From Chelatococcus sp. HY11 (GTDB lineage: Bacteria; Pseudomonadota; Alphaproteobacteria; Rhizobiales; Beijerinckiaceae), in contig NZ_JAHBRX010000001.1 in NCBI RefSeq assembly GCF_018398335.1, forward strand, positions 4,557,501 to 4,621,500: 64,000 nucleotides of DNA, given 5' to 3'. This document shows positions 19,790 to 28,759 of the stretch, piece after piece. Each line of letters opens with the position of its first letter. Position 1 is the stretch's first letter. Position numbers and translations under genes: made by a program. The notes under the pieces are model-generated. The model was not told the DNA's origin, searched no databases, and saw nothing but the letters and a program-made list of their open reading frames with translations.

Positions 19790-21451
19790 ATGGCCATTTC
19801 TTTCGCACTGATTAACTTGGCCGGCTACGTCGCGTTGCTGCTCTGGGGCACCCACATGGTCCAGACCGGAGTGCAGCGCGCTTTTGGGCCCCATCTGCGG
19901 ACATTCCTCGGCTCGGCACTGCGGAATCGACTGTCCGCCTTTCTCGCCGGTCTCGGCGTCACGGCCGTCCTGCAGAGCAGTACGGCGACTGGCCTTATGG
20001 TGACCGGCTTTGCGGCGGACGGCCTGGTTCGCCTGATGCCGGCGCTTGCGGTCATGCTCGGGGCCAATGTCGGCACCACGCTGATCGTGCAGGTGCTGTC
20101 CTTCGACGTCGCCGCCTTCGCGCCCGGCCTGATCCTGTTCGGCGTCGTGATGTTCCGCCGCGATTCCAGCACGCGGCTGCATGATCTCGGGCGCGTCTTC
20201 ATCGGGCTTGGGCTCATCCTGATCGCGCTGCATCAGATGCTGACGCTGATGGCGCCCTTTGAGAATGCGCCTGGCCTCAAGGTCTTGCTCGGAGCGGTTT
20301 CGACCCTGCCGATCATCGATGTGCTGCTGGGTATCATCGTCACCTGGGCGTTTCATTCCAGCGTGGCGGTCGTGCTGCTGATCATGTCGCTTGCGACCAA
20401 CGGCGTCATTCCGCCGGAAGCCGCCATCGCCTTCGTCATCGGCGCCAATATCGGAACCGCGGTCAATCCCGTGCTCGAGGGAACGACGAGTGACGACCCG
20501 GCTGCCAAGCGGCTGCCCATTGGCAATCTGCTGAACCGGATCGTCGGTGGCGTTATCGCGCTCGCGCTGATCGATCCGATCTCAGGCTTGATGGTTCGCC
20601 TCGACGGGGATGCGGGGCGCATGGTGGCTGATTTCCACACCTTCTTTAATCTTGTCATCGCGGCTGTGTTCTTTCCGTTTCTCGGACCCTACAGTCGTTT
20701 CCTCGAGAAGATCTTGCCCGAGCGCGCCAAGGCGAACGATCCGGCGCAGCCGATCTATCTCGACAACGCCGCCAAGGAGACGCCGATCGTCGCGTTGGGC
20801 AGCGCCTCCCGCGAGGCCTTGCGACTGGCCGACATGCTGGAGAACATGTTACGGGGCGCGCGCGATGCCCTAGCCAAGGATGACCGCAAGATCATCAGCG
20901 AGACCAAGCGCCTCGATGATATTCTCGATAGCCTCAATACCGCGATCAAGACTTACCTCACCTCGATCGATCCCGAGGAATTAAGCGACGCCGATCATCG
21001 GCGCCTGAACGAGGTTCTCGCGTTTACAATGAATCTCGAACAGGCCGGCGATGTCATCGATCGCAACCTGCTGCCCCATGCCTCAAAGCGCCTCAAGCGA
21101 GGGCTCACCTTTTCCAAGGAGGGGCAGGAAGAACTGCTGGCTTTGATGGATCGGCTCATCGCCAACCTTCGAACGGCTGCGTCGCTTTTCATGACAGAGG
21201 ACGCGCGGGCGGCGCGGCTTCTCGCGGAGGAGAAGGTAGCCTTTCGTGACGCCGAGAACGCTGCTACGGGCGCGCATTTTGCGCGTCTCCGCACCGGGCG
21301 CCTGGATACCACTGAGACCAGCTCACTGCATCTTGATCTTCTGCGCGACATCAAGCTCATCAATTCGCATATAGTCGCGGCCGCCGCCTACCCTGTACTT
21401 GAGCGTACAGGGGATCTGTTACCAAGCCGCATTGCGGCCACCGGCGAATAG
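19790..21451 (+). CDS. Na/Pi cotransporter family protein with PhoU-like domain
   Basis: 553 residues. Two inverted transmembrane repeats each carry the family core: LQSSTATGLMVTGF with MLGANVGTTL (about 62-100), and FHSSVAVVLLIMS with VIGANIGTAVNPV (about 187-225). From about residue 330 a helical PhoU-like cytoplasmic domain follows. Family members move phosphate with sodium, usually inward; the PhoU part suggests control by phosphate status. It stands alone, and I see no convincing pho box upstream. Confidence 0.9.
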   Translation: MAISFALINLAGYVALLLWGTHMVQTGVQRAFGPHLRTFLGSALRNRLSAFLAGLGVTAVLQSSTATGLMVTGFAADGLVRLMPALAVMLGANVGTTLIVQVLSFDVAAFAPGLILFGVVMFRRDSSTRLHDLGRVFIGLGLILIALHQMLTLMAPFENAPGLKVLLGAVSTLPIIDVLLGIIVTWAFHSSVAVVLLIMSLATNGVIPPEAAIAFVIGANIGTAVNPVLEGTTSDDPAAKRLPIGNLLNRIVGGVIALALIDPISGLMVRLDGDAGRMVADFHTFFNLVIAAVFFPFLGPYSRFLEKILPERAKANDPAQPIYLDNAAKETPIVALGSASREALRLADMLENMLRGARDALAKDDRKIISETKRLDDILDSLNTAIKTYLTSIDPEELSDADHRRLNEVLAFTMNLEQAGDVIDRNLLPHASKRLKRGLTFSKEGQEELLALMDRLIANLRTAASLFMTEDARAARLLAEEKVAFRDAENAATGAHFARLRTGRLDTTETSSLHLDLLRDIKLINSHIVAAAAYPVLERTGDLLPSRIAATGE

Positions 21452-21501
21452 TCCCGACGGATTTTGGTGGCAGAGATTTTGACAATGAGGATCTGTAATC
21501 G

Positions 21502-21891
21502 ATGTTAAAGCCATCGGCGACCTTGTTCATTTTCTGTCTGATGGTCACTCCCTCTTACGCCGTCGATCCGCGACTGGAAGCCAGTCTCCGGAAGCTCGAT
21601 CCGGCGGAGCGTTTCACGCAGCTTTGCGATGTTGAGGCGATGGCGCGCATCCGTCACGATGCAACTGCCTATCGTCCGGACCGTGCCCTCGCCGATGCCA
21701 TCAGCCCCACCGAGCGCGACGGTGATCGGCTCACTGGCGCTGGCGGGGCTTTTCGCAGCGCCGGCCATTGGTATCGCTACAGCTTCAGCTGCGAGGCCAG
21801 CCCGGATCGCATGACGATTACGGCGTTTGACTATAAGATCGGGCCCATGATCCCCGAAGCGCAATGGGCGAAATTCGGGCTCTGGCAGTAG
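21502..21891 (+). CDS. Exported DUF930 domain protein
   Basis: 129 residues with a short N-terminal signal peptide (to about residue 20, FCLMVTPSYA), so it is predicted to be periplasmic. The remainder matches DUF930: LDPAERFTQLCDVEAM near the start and YKIGPMIPEAQWAKFGLW at the end. A conserved cysteine pair (C in TQLCD and SFSCEA) could form a disulfide. Function is unknown. It follows the phosphate transporter by 50 bases on the same strand. Confidence 0.75.
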   Translation: MLKPSATLFIFCLMVTPSYAVDPRLEASLRKLDPAERFTQLCDVEAMARIRHDATAYRPDRALADAISPTERDGDRLTGAGGAFRSAGHWYRYSFSCEASPDRMTITAFDYKIGPMIPEAQWAKFGLWQ

Positions 21892-22003
21892 CGAAGACCT
21901 TATCCGGTGCCGTCGCGGCCACGGCCGCCGCTCCTTGAAGTCGTGTCTCGCCCATGCTTTGAGCGCAGATCAGCGTTCTATCATGGGAATTTGTGCCAGA
22001 ATT

Positions 22004-22017
22004 GATGATATGTCATC
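22004..22017. promoter_or_regulatory. Candidate MarR operator
   Basis: GATGA-TATG-TCATC forms a perfect 5-base inverted repeat 32 bases before the preferred ATG of the MarR gene. MarR regulators usually bind such short dyads at their own promoter. It overlaps an alternative ATG at 22010, which argues against that start. Confidence 0.4.
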
Positions 22018-22048
22018 TATTGGTAGGGCATCTAGTTCCGAGACCGTC

Positions 22049-22507
22049 ATGTCTGTTCTTCCCTTCCAGGAGCGCAGCCGCCTTGGGCCGCTGCTCGCCC
22101 ATGCCGCGCGCCAATGGCGCCGTGCTGTTGATCGCCACCTGCAACCCTTCGATTTGACGGAAGCGACCTGGCTTCCGCTGCTGCGCATTGCCCGCGCGCC
22201 GCATCCCATGTACCAGAAGGATCTGGCCGCATCCTTGTCGCTGGATCGTTCATCCGTCGTCCGATTGCTCGATTCGTTGCAGCGTGCCGGGTTGGTCGAG
22301 CGTCGTGAGGGGAGGGACCGTCGCACGAAGGCCATCGTGCTGACGGCGCTTGGCCATGCCACGGTGCAGCGCGTGGAGGTATTTGCGCGGGAAGTGCGCG
22401 AGATGGCGCTGGCGGATGTCGCCCCCGACGATCTCGCCACCACAATGCGTGTTCTGGATCATATCGCGACGGTTCTTTCCCCATCCGGTGAGGAGATCAT
22501 CGCGTGA
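22049..22507 (+). CDS. MarR family transcriptional regulator
   Basis: 152 residues from the ATG at 22049 (MSVLPFQERSRLGPLLAHAA); the frame is open to 21935, but upstream codons overlap a probable operator. A winged helix-turn-helix is clear: MYQKDLAASLSLDRSSVVR (recognition region) followed by the wing VERREGRDRRTKAIVLT. It overlaps the downstream Bcr/CflA exporter gene by 4 bases, so it most likely represses itself and the exporter until a toxic ligand, often a phenolic, binds. Confidence 0.88.
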   Translation: MSVLPFQERSRLGPLLAHAARQWRRAVDRHLQPFDLTEATWLPLLRIARAPHPMYQKDLAASLSLDRSSVVRLLDSLQRAGLVERREGRDRRTKAIVLTALGHATVQRVEVFAREVREMALADVAPDDLATTMRVLDHIATVLSPSGEEIIA

Positions 22508-23727
22508 ACGCCCCGATGAAGGAGCCTACGGCCGGCGGCCTGGTTGAAGAGCCACGTCCGAGGGTACCATTGTGGCTTCTCGCCTCGCTCACTTTCAGCG
22601 CGACGCTCGCCATGCACATCTTCGTGCCGGCTTTGCCGCAGGTGGCGCAGGATCTGAGCGCCAGCGTCGGTGCGATGCAGCTGACGATCAGCCTCTACAT
22701 CCTCGGGCTTGCTGTCGGGCAGTTGATCTATGGTCCGATCGCGGACCGTTTCGGCAGACGGCCGACACTCATTGCGGGGCTATCCCTCTATATCATGGCC
22801 GGCATCGCCGCCGCGATGGCGCCGAGCGCGCATGCGCTGATCGCGGCGCGCCTGTTCCAGGCCATGGGTGGCTGTGTTGGGATGGTGCTCAGCCGCGCCA
22901 TCATCCGCGATACCTCCAGCCCGCAGGATTCTGTCCGAAGCCTTGCACTCGTGAATCTGTTCATCACGGCCGGGCCTGCGGTCGCGCCGCTGATAGGCAG
23001 CGCGGTGATGTCCACGGCTGGCTGGCGCTTCATCTTTGTGCTGCTTGCCTTGTTCGGTGTGATGAACATCATGTTCACGGTGTGGCTTCTGCCGGAGACG
23101 CGGCGGGCGGGCGGCGACAATTCCGTTACGACGCTGGCGCGCAACTATCGCAGCCTTCTCACATCGCCTGCTTTCCTCGGCTACGCCATCGGCGGCGGCT
23201 GCGCCACGACGTCTATGTATGCGTTCATCGGTGCGGCCCCCTTCATCTTCATCAACGAGCTGGGGCGTTCCGCCTATGAGGTGGGGATTTATCTTGCGAT
23301 CCTGGTCACCGGCATCTGGATCGGCAGCATCGTCGTCAGCCGTCTGATCATGCGCGTGCCGATCCGATCGCTCTTGATCGGTGGCAATCTCGTGAGCCTC
23401 GTGGCGGCGCTCGTGTTCCTTGGGGTCGTCGCAAGCGGACATCTCACCGTGTCCTGGGTCGTCGGCCTTATGTTCCTCTTCCTGTTCGGGGCCGGCTTTG
23501 CCGCGCCAACGGCTCTCACTCAGGCCGTCAGCGTCAACCCGAAGGTGGTGGGTTCGGCATCGGGACTCTACGGCTTCGCGCAGATGTCGGTGGGCGCGCT
23601 TTGCGCGGGGCTGGCCGGCGTCGGCTCGCATCCCGCGCTGGCGGCCGCCCTGGTACTGGGCGGCGCCACCATCGTCGCGCAGATCGCCTTCATGATCGCC
23701 CAGCGCAACGCGCCGAAGCTCCGCTAA
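22504..23727 (+). CDS. Bcr/CflA family MFS drug exporter
   Basis: 407 residues, about 12 membrane segments. The first MFS half has YGPIADRFGRRPTLIAGLSL, the loop 2-3 signature, and LFQAMGGCVGMVLSRAIIRD, typical of the Bcr/CflA (DHA1) subfamily. It is a proton-driven exporter of antibiotics or other small toxic compounds. It starts with GTG inside the stop of the MarR gene (GTGA), so the two are translationally coupled and probably co-regulated. Confidence 0.92.
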   Translation: MNAPMKEPTAGGLVEEPRPRVPLWLLASLTFSATLAMHIFVPALPQVAQDLSASVGAMQLTISLYILGLAVGQLIYGPIADRFGRRPTLIAGLSLYIMAGIAAAMAPSAHALIAARLFQAMGGCVGMVLSRAIIRDTSSPQDSVRSLALVNLFITAGPAVAPLIGSAVMSTAGWRFIFVLLALFGVMNIMFTVWLLPETRRAGGDNSVTTLARNYRSLLTSPAFLGYAIGGGCATTSMYAFIGAAPFIFINELGRSAYEVGIYLAILVTGIWIGSIVVSRLIMRVPIRSLLIGGNLVSLVAALVFLGVVASGHLTVSWVVGLMFLFLFGAGFAAPTALTQAVSVNPKVVGSASGLYGFAQMSVGALCAGLAGVGSHPALAAALVLGGATIVAQIAFMIAQRNAPKLR

Positions 23728-23773
23728 TGCAGGTCGGATGGTCGCGGGCTCGCCCCGCTCAGGAATAGACGAA

Positions 23774-23790
23774 CCAAGTCGGAGACTTGG
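23774..23790. terminator. Small hairpin between convergent genes
   Basis: CCAAGTC-GGA-GACTTGG gives a perfect 7-base stem in the 99-base gap between the exporter and hydrolase genes. There is no T-run, so termination is only a guess from position. Confidence 0.3.
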
Positions 23791-23826
23791 ATGGTATCGG
23801 ATGATGCCACCCAAGCTGGATCCGCC

Positions 23827-24453
23827 TTAGTTTTGTGAGGCCTGCTCGGCGAGCCACTGCCTGCCGAGGTTGACATCGGCCTGGGATAGGCCGTGTCCGG
23901 TGGGCAGCACGTGGTGTGTCACAGCCGCACCGGCCTCGGCAAGGGCGGCGGTGAGCCGGTTGGCATTCTCTTCGGGCACAATGGGATCCATCGCTCCAGA
24001 GAGGATGAGCACGGGATGCCCGGCCAGGCCCTGTGTGGGCGCCTCCGGCAGAGGGACCATGGCGCGCAGCAACACCGCGCCGGCCAGCGCATCCGGCTGG
24101 CGATAGAGGAGGGCGGCCGCGATATTCGCGCCATTGGAGAAGCCGACCGCAATCGGTGCCGCAAGCTCATAGGCCGCCCGCGCCTCGCGAACGAAGCCCG
24201 CGAGTTCGTCGGCGCGGCGGCGGACATCGTCCTCGTCGAAGACCCCTTCGGCGAGACGCCGGAAAAAGCGCGGCGCTCCACCCTCTGATACCTTGCCACG
24301 CGGTGACAGGAGCGCGGCGCCGGGCGCCAGCAGACGGCCGAGCGACAGGAGGTCGTTCTCGTCACCCCCGGTTCCATGCAGCAACAGGAGTGGAGCGAGG
24401 CCGGCCTGCGTGGCGGGTTCGAAGCGGTGGATAAACGACAAAGCGGCGCTCAT
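23827..24453 (-). CDS. Alpha/beta hydrolase (MhqD/YpfH-like esterase)
   Basis: 208 residues, a compact carboxylesterase. LLLLHGTGGDENDL marks the oxyanion region, GFSNGAN the nucleophile serine, SGAMDPIVP the acid and GHGLSQAD the histidine. It lies 83 bases downstream of a ring-cleaving dioxygenase gene on the same strand. In Bacillus the MhqD hydrolase and MhqO dioxygenase pair protects against quinones, and the same pairing is seen here. The substrate cannot be read from sequence; hydrolysis of a ring-cleavage product is the likely role. Confidence 0.85.
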   Translation of the reverse strand: MSAALSFIHRFEPATQAGLAPLLLLHGTGGDENDLLSLGRLLAPGAALLSPRGKVSEGGAPRFFRRLAEGVFDEDDVRRRADELAGFVREARAAYELAAPIAVGFSNGANIAAALLYRQPDALAGAVLLRAMVPLPEAPTQGLAGHPVLILSGAMDPIVPEENANRLTAALAEAGAAVTHHVLPTGHGLSQADVNLGRQWLAEQASQN

Positions 24454-24536
24454 GACGGCCTCCTTGCAAATCAGGTTAAGCGCTGTCCCGCGCCGCGAGG
24501 GCGCAGGACAGGTGTCTTGTCTTCGCTCGCCCGGGA

Positions 24537-25469
24537 TTAGCCGAGCTCGGGAAGCACAGCCTCGATCTCCGCGCGGCGGCGCTCCAGGAACGACGGAAGC
24601 TTCAGCGCCTGGCCGAGCGAGGCCAGCGGCTCGTCGGCTGCGAAGCCGGGATCATCGGTCGCGATCTCGAAGAGCACATGGCCGGGTTCGCGGAAATAGA
24701 CGGACCGGAAGTAATTGCGGTCCTTCTGCTCCGTGGTCTGGATGCCGTGGTTCTCCCGCAGCTTCCTGACCATCGCCTCCTGCGCGGCATCGTCAGCCGC
24801 GCGGAAGGCGACATGGTGAACCGACCCACCCCCCATGCGCGCCGGCAGGAACTCGCCGGCGGCGCGCAGGTCGACGATACCGCCGATCGCGGTATCGCCC
24901 GCCTTGTAGCGGATGAGCGTGCCCTCACGGCCGACTTCGCTGAAGCCGAGAACGTCCGTCAGGATCGCGCCTGTTGGTGCTGCGTCCTTGATCAGCAGGC
25001 TGACACTGTGAAAGCCGCGGATCGCGTTCTCCGCGGGAACGTCGCTGCCGCCCCATGCGGGTTCGGCTTCGATGCCCGCAACGCCGACGAGGGAAAGCCG
25101 CATGCCGTCCGGATCCTTGAACGCCAGCACCGTTTCACCGAAGCGTTTCTCCGGAGCCTGGTGCACCACGCCCTTCTCGACGAAGCGGTGCGTCCAGTAC
25201 CCGATGGAACCCTCCGGCACGCGGAACACCGTCTCCTGCGTCTCGCCGACGCCGAGGCGGCCGGGCGCCACATGCTCCCACGGAAAGAAGGTGAGGATGG
25301 TGCCGGGTGATCCGGCCTCGTCCCCGAAATAGAAGTGGTAGGTGCCGGGATCATCGAAGTTCACCGTGCGCTTCACGAAACGCAGGCCGAGGACTTCCGT
25401 GTAGAAATGAAAATTGCGACGCGCGGGACCGGCGATAGCGGTGACGTGGTGAATGCCATTCTGGACCAT
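24537..25469 (-). CDS. Ring-cleaving dioxygenase, VOC family (MhqO-like)
   Basis: 310 residues made of two vicinal-oxygen-chelate halves. Likely metal ligands are in the N-terminal GIHHVTAI, in VHHVAFRA of the second half, and in the late FEIATDDPGF glutamate. FYTEVLGLRFVKRTVNFDDP is the conserved start of the MhqO/hydroquinone-dioxygenase group. It should open hydroquinone- or catechol-like rings with Fe(II) or Mn(II) and O2. It is divergent from a LysR regulator and followed by an esterase, forming a small quinone-detoxification or aromatic-degradation unit. Confidence 0.87.
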   Translation of the reverse strand: MVQNGIHHVTAIAGPARRNFHFYTEVLGLRFVKRTVNFDDPGTYHFYFGDEAGSPGTILTFFPWEHVAPGRLGVGETQETVFRVPEGSIGYWTHRFVEKGVVHQAPEKRFGETVLAFKDPDGMRLSLVGVAGIEAEPAWGGSDVPAENAIRGFHSVSLLIKDAAPTGAILTDVLGFSEVGREGTLIRYKAGDTAIGGIVDLRAAGEFLPARMGGGSVHHVAFRAADDAAQEAMVRKLRENHGIQTTEQKDRNYFRSVYFREPGHVLFEIATDDPGFAADEPLASLGQALKLPSFLERRRAEIEAVLPELG

Positions 25470-25593
25470 CGATCGTACCCTCCTTCGGGGGAGCTTCGAC
25501 GGACACGCATCCGGAAGCTCGGTGCCGGGCGGTCATGGCCGCCTTCGATGTGTCTAGAGATAGCGCCAATCGCTCGAAGCGCCAGGGTGTTTC

Positions 25594-25611
25594 CATTGCG
25601 TTGATGCAATG
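25594..25611. promoter_or_regulatory. LysR-type operator between dioxygenase and regulator genes
   Basis: CATTGC-GTTGAT-GCAATG is a perfect 6-base dyad that contains the T-N11-A pattern of LysR boxes. It lies in the divergent gap, about 125 bases before the dioxygenase start and about 90 before the regulator start, as expected for a shared control site. Confidence 0.6.
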
Positions 25612-25701
25612 TCTGTTCTGCTTTTCTCGATATGAGTTTGCCGTTAAGCTCAGGGGCCCTTGGCCAACCCGGCCGATGGTTGTGGCATGGGGAGCCGCGT
25701 C

Positions 25702-26625
25702 ATGGTTGAGCCTTTCAAGCATCTGGCCTGGGACGACTTCCGTCTGGTCAAGGCGATCGCGGACGCGCGCGGGTTACCCGCCGCCGCGGCGCAGATGGGC
25801 GTGAACCATTCGACCGTTTTCAGACGTCTCGGCCAGATCGAGGAGGCGCTCGGCGTCAAGCTGTTCGAGCGCCACCGGGCGGGCTACGCGCTGACGCCGG
25901 CGGGAGAGGAGATCGTCGCCGTCGCGGAACGGGTCGATGCCGACATCACGGCGGTGACCCGCAAGCTTGTCGGGCGGGAACTGGCGCCGGCCGGTGAACT
26001 GCGCGTCACCACCAACGACTCACTCCTGGTGCATCTTCTGACATCCCTGTTCGCCCAGTTTCGTGAGGCCTACCCGACGATCCAGCTTGACGTCGTGCTG
26101 ACCAACCAGGCGCTCAACCTGTCCAAGCGGGATGCCGATGTCGCCATCCGCGCGACTGACAAGCCACCCGAGAATCTCGTCGGACGCCGCATCGCCAATG
26201 TCGCCTGGGCGCTCTATGGCCGGGCGAGCGACTTTCCCGACCCGGAGACCCAGCGCAACGCCGATCTTGCGACGCTGTGCAACAGGACCTGGGTCTCACT
26301 CGGTGACAATCTCGGCTCGCTCAATGTGGTACGCTTCGTGCGGACCCATATCGCGCCCGAGAATGTCGGCTACAAGGTCAATACGGTGCTCGGGCTCGCC
26401 GAGGCGATCGAGGCGGGTCTGGGCATCGGTCATCTGCCCTGTTTCATCGCCGATGCGCGCCCGTCGCTGGTTCGGCTGCAGCCCCCGGACAAGCAGTTCG
26501 AGGCGCAGCTGTGGCTTCTCACCCACCCGGACCTGCGCCACAACGCCCGCGTGCGCGCGCTGATGGATTTTCTCGCCGCCGAAATGAGCCAGTGCCGCCG
26601 CTATATGGAGGGTGACCTGATCTGA
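25702..26625 (+). CDS. LysR family transcriptional regulator
   Basis: 307 residues from the ATG at 25702 (MVEPFKHLAWDDF); a frame open to 25660 adds 14 residues without support. The winged helix-turn-helix is at about 8-65 (GLPAAAAQMGVNHSTVFRRL), followed by a LysR effector domain. Some members of this subgroup, with the WDDFRLVKAIAD start, regulate aldehyde or quinone responses. It is divergent from the dioxygenase-esterase pair and probably activates it through the dyad at 25594-25611. Confidence 0.88.
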   Translation: MVEPFKHLAWDDFRLVKAIADARGLPAAAAQMGVNHSTVFRRLGQIEEALGVKLFERHRAGYALTPAGEEIVAVAERVDADITAVTRKLVGRELAPAGELRVTTNDSLLVHLLTSLFAQFREAYPTIQLDVVLTNQALNLSKRDADVAIRATDKPPENLVGRRIANVAWALYGRASDFPDPETQRNADLATLCNRTWVSLGDNLGSLNVVRFVRTHIAPENVGYKVNTVLGLAEAIEAGLGIGHLPCFIADARPSLVRLQPPDKQFEAQLWLLTHPDLRHNARVRALMDFLAAEMSQCRRYMEGDLI

Positions 26626-26649
26626 CTCGGGGAGGCCGCCAGCGGTTCT

Positions 26650-26740
26650 CCCTCTCCCCGGCGGGGAGAGGGTTGGGGTGAGGGGAGTTGGCGCTGCTCG
26701 TCGGACCCCTCACCCTGTCCCTCTCCCACACGGGAGAGGG
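26650..26740. repeat. Type-A palindromic repeat pair (intergenic)
   Basis: The first hairpin is CCCTCTCCCC-GGC-GGGGAGAGGG (26650-26672), followed by TTGGGGTGAGGGG. The second is CCCTCTCCC-ACAC-GGGAGAGGG (26719-26740), preceded by CCCCTCACCCTGT. The pair as a whole is an inverted repeat. Related copies occur at 35240-35510, 36972-37160 and 60053-60255, and, remarkably, inside cobN and cobG. Confidence 0.9.
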
Positions 26741-26785
26741 GACGCTAGCGAATGACCGCGCGGCCGCCTGCCGCTCGCCGTCGCC

Positions 26786-27232
26786 TCAGGCTTCCGGCGG
26801 AAGGAAGTGAATGTTGTGAAGCGCCGCCCGGCGCACGACCTCGGCCGGGTCGGGAACGCCGTGGATGGCGGTGAACAGCTCGAACAGCTTTTGCGTCGGG
26901 CTTACCCAGAACAGGCATTTGGCGGGCTGGTCACTCTTGTTGAAGATGCCATGGGCCTTGTCGCGCGGCAGGCGGGCGAGATCACCGGGGCCGGCCTTGT
27001 TCTCGACGCCTTCCAGCCAGAAGGTCAATTCGCCTTCAAGCATATAGATATATTCATCCTGGTCGGGATGGATATGCGGCGGCACGAAGGTGCCGGGCGG
27101 GAAGGTCGCGTGCCAGGAGAAGCTGTCGTCTGTTCGTGTCTTCGGCACATAAGTCTGGCCAAGGATATTCCAGGTGATGCCATCCAGACCGTCATTGGCC
27201 TTGCGAATACCTGCGGTCTCTGCAATCGACAT
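26786..27232 (-). CDS. Cupin domain protein
   Basis: 148 residues, a single cupin barrel. Metal-binding motif 1 is PPHIHPDQDEYIYMLEG (two His and Glu) and motif 2 is the AHGIFNKSD stretch with a histidine. AGAGAGG precedes the ATG by 8 bases. It is the last gene of the livH-M-G-F run, 55 bases after livF, so it is probably made with the transporter. It may be a small dioxygenase, isomerase or ligand sensor; the sequence does not decide. Confidence 0.8.
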   Translation of the reverse strand: MSIAETAGIRKANDGLDGITWNILGQTYVPKTRTDDSFSWHATFPPGTFVPPHIHPDQDEYIYMLEGELTFWLEGVENKAGPGDLARLPRDKAHGIFNKSDQPAKCLFWVSPTQKLFELFTAIHGVPDPAEVVRRAALHNIHFLPPEA

Positions 27233-27287
27233 GGGGTTTACCTCTCTTTTTACGCTCTTGGATTGGAGGGGCCGTTTTCAGTCAGCC

Positions 27288-27995
27288 TCACACATGGAGA
27301 AAGCGGTCCTTCACGCTCGGATCAGATTTCAGCGCGCTGCTCGTGCCGGTCCACACAACCGCGCCCTTTTCGATGACCACATGGCGATCCGCGAAAGTGG
27401 TCAAGGCATCGACATTCTTGTCCACGACGAGGATCGCCTGATGCTCGTTCTTGAGCTGGCGCAGGCAGTTCCAGATCTCTTCCCGGATCAGCGGCGCGAG
27501 TCCCTCAGTCGCCTCGTCGAGCATGAGAAGGCGGGGGTTCGTCATCAACGCGCGGCCGATGGCGAGCATCTGCTGCTCACCACCAGAGAGCTGGTTGCCG
27601 AGATTGCCGCGCCGCTCCTTGAGGCGTGGAAAAAGCGCGTAGATATCGGGCAGCGACCAGCGCGGCGCCTTGCTGCGGTCCGGGCCGGGCGAGGCCGTCG
27701 CGACCAGGTTTTCCTCCACCGTGAGATTGGGGAAGATCTGCCGGCCTTCCGGCACGAGGCCAATGCCCTGGCGAGCGACCCGATAGGCCGGCTGCCCCGC
27801 CAGCGGCTTGTCGTTGAAGCTCACCGAGCCGCCGGTCGCGGGCAACAGGCCGATAATGGTCTTGATCGTCGTCGTCTTGCCCATGCCGTTGCGGCCAAGC
27901 AGCGTGACGACCTCGCCGGCGCCGATCTCGAAGGAGATGTCGAAGAGAACCTTGGCAGGCCCGTAGGCCGCCTGGAGATCACGCACACGGAGCAT
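27288..27995 (-). CDS. livF: Branched-chain-type ABC transporter ATPase (LivF-like)
   Basis: 235 residues. Walker A GRNGMGKTTTIKTI, signature LSGGEQQML, Walker B LLMLDEATEGLAP; the DEATEGLAP form is characteristic of LivF. It overlaps the livG stop by one or two bases (TGATG), so the two ATPases are coupled. It energises uptake by the permease pair LivM/LivH. Neighbouring aryl-CoA ligase and monooxygenase genes suggest an aromatic acid rather than an amino acid as substrate. Confidence 0.92.
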   Translation of the reverse strand: MLRVRDLQAAYGPAKVLFDISFEIGAGEVVTLLGRNGMGKTTTIKTIIGLLPATGGSVSFNDKPLAGQPAYRVARQGIGLVPEGRQIFPNLTVEENLVATASPGPDRSKAPRWSLPDIYALFPRLKERRGNLGNQLSGGEQQMLAIGRALMTNPRLLMLDEATEGLAPLIREEIWNCLRQLKNEHQAILVVDKNVDALTTFADRHVVIEKGAVVWTGTSSALKSDPSVKDRFLHV

Positions 27996-28759
27996 CAGGC
28001 GGCCTCCTCGCCGAGATAGGCCGAGCGGACCTCCGCATTGTTGCGCACCTCATCGGCGGATCCCGTGGCGATGACGCGGCCGTAGACGAGCACGGAAATG
28101 CGATCGGCCAGCTGGAAGACCGCGTCCATGTCATGCTCGATCAGGAGGATGCCGAGCGTGCCCTTGAGGCTCTTGAGCGTCGCGATGATGCGTGCCGATT
28201 CCTCATGGCTCGTGCCGGCGAGCGGTTCATCAAGCAACAGCAGGCGGGGGCGTGTCGCGAGCGCGATGGCGAGTTCGAGCTGCCGTTTCTCACCGTAGGA
28301 GAGGAGACCGGCCGGCACGGCCGCGCGCGGCAGCAGGCCGAACTGGTTGAGGATGACCCGCGCGGGGGCGTTCAGTTCCTCCTCCTTGCTCGCGTTGCGG
28401 AAGAAACGGAAGCTCGACCCCGAGCGCCCCTGGACCGCGAGCGCGACATTCTCCAGCACCGAGAAGTCCGGCAGGATGGAGGTGATCTGGAAGGAACGGG
28501 CGAGGCCTCCCGCGGTGCGTTCCGCCATGGTCCGCTGCGTGATGTCCTCGCCCGCGAAGAGGATGCGCCCCGTATCGGGACGGGCGAGGCCCGAGATCTG
28601 GTGGATCAGCGTCGTCTTGCCGGCGCCGTTCGGGCCGATGATGGCGTGAAGCTCATTGGCGCCGACATGCAAGGACACGTCGTCCGTGACCTTCAGCGCT
28701 CCATAGTTCTTCGCAAGGTGATCGAGGACGAGAAGAGGTCCGTTCATAGCCTGGTTCAC
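27995..28759 (-). CDS. livG: Branched-chain-type ABC transporter ATPase (LivG-like)
   Basis: 254 residues from a GTG at 28759 that overlaps the livM stop (GTGA) and has GAGAGGA 8 bases upstream; an ATG four codons later is the alternative, and an open frame to 28846 is not used. Walker A GPNGAGKTTLIHQIS, signature LSYGEKRQLELA, Walker B LLLLDEPLAGTSHEE, typical of LivG. It is the second ATPase of the transporter. Confidence 0.92.
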   Translation of the reverse strand: MNQAMNGPLLVLDHLAKNYGALKVTDDVSLHVGANELHAIIGPNGAGKTTLIHQISGLARPDTGRILFAGEDITQRTMAERTAGGLARSFQITSILPDFSVLENVALAVQGRSGSSFRFFRNASKEEELNAPARVILNQFGLLPRAAVPAGLLSYGEKRQLELAIALATRPRLLLLDEPLAGTSHEESARIIATLKSLKGTLGILLIEHDMDAVFQLADRISVLVYGRVIATGSADEVRNNAEVRSAYLGEEAA

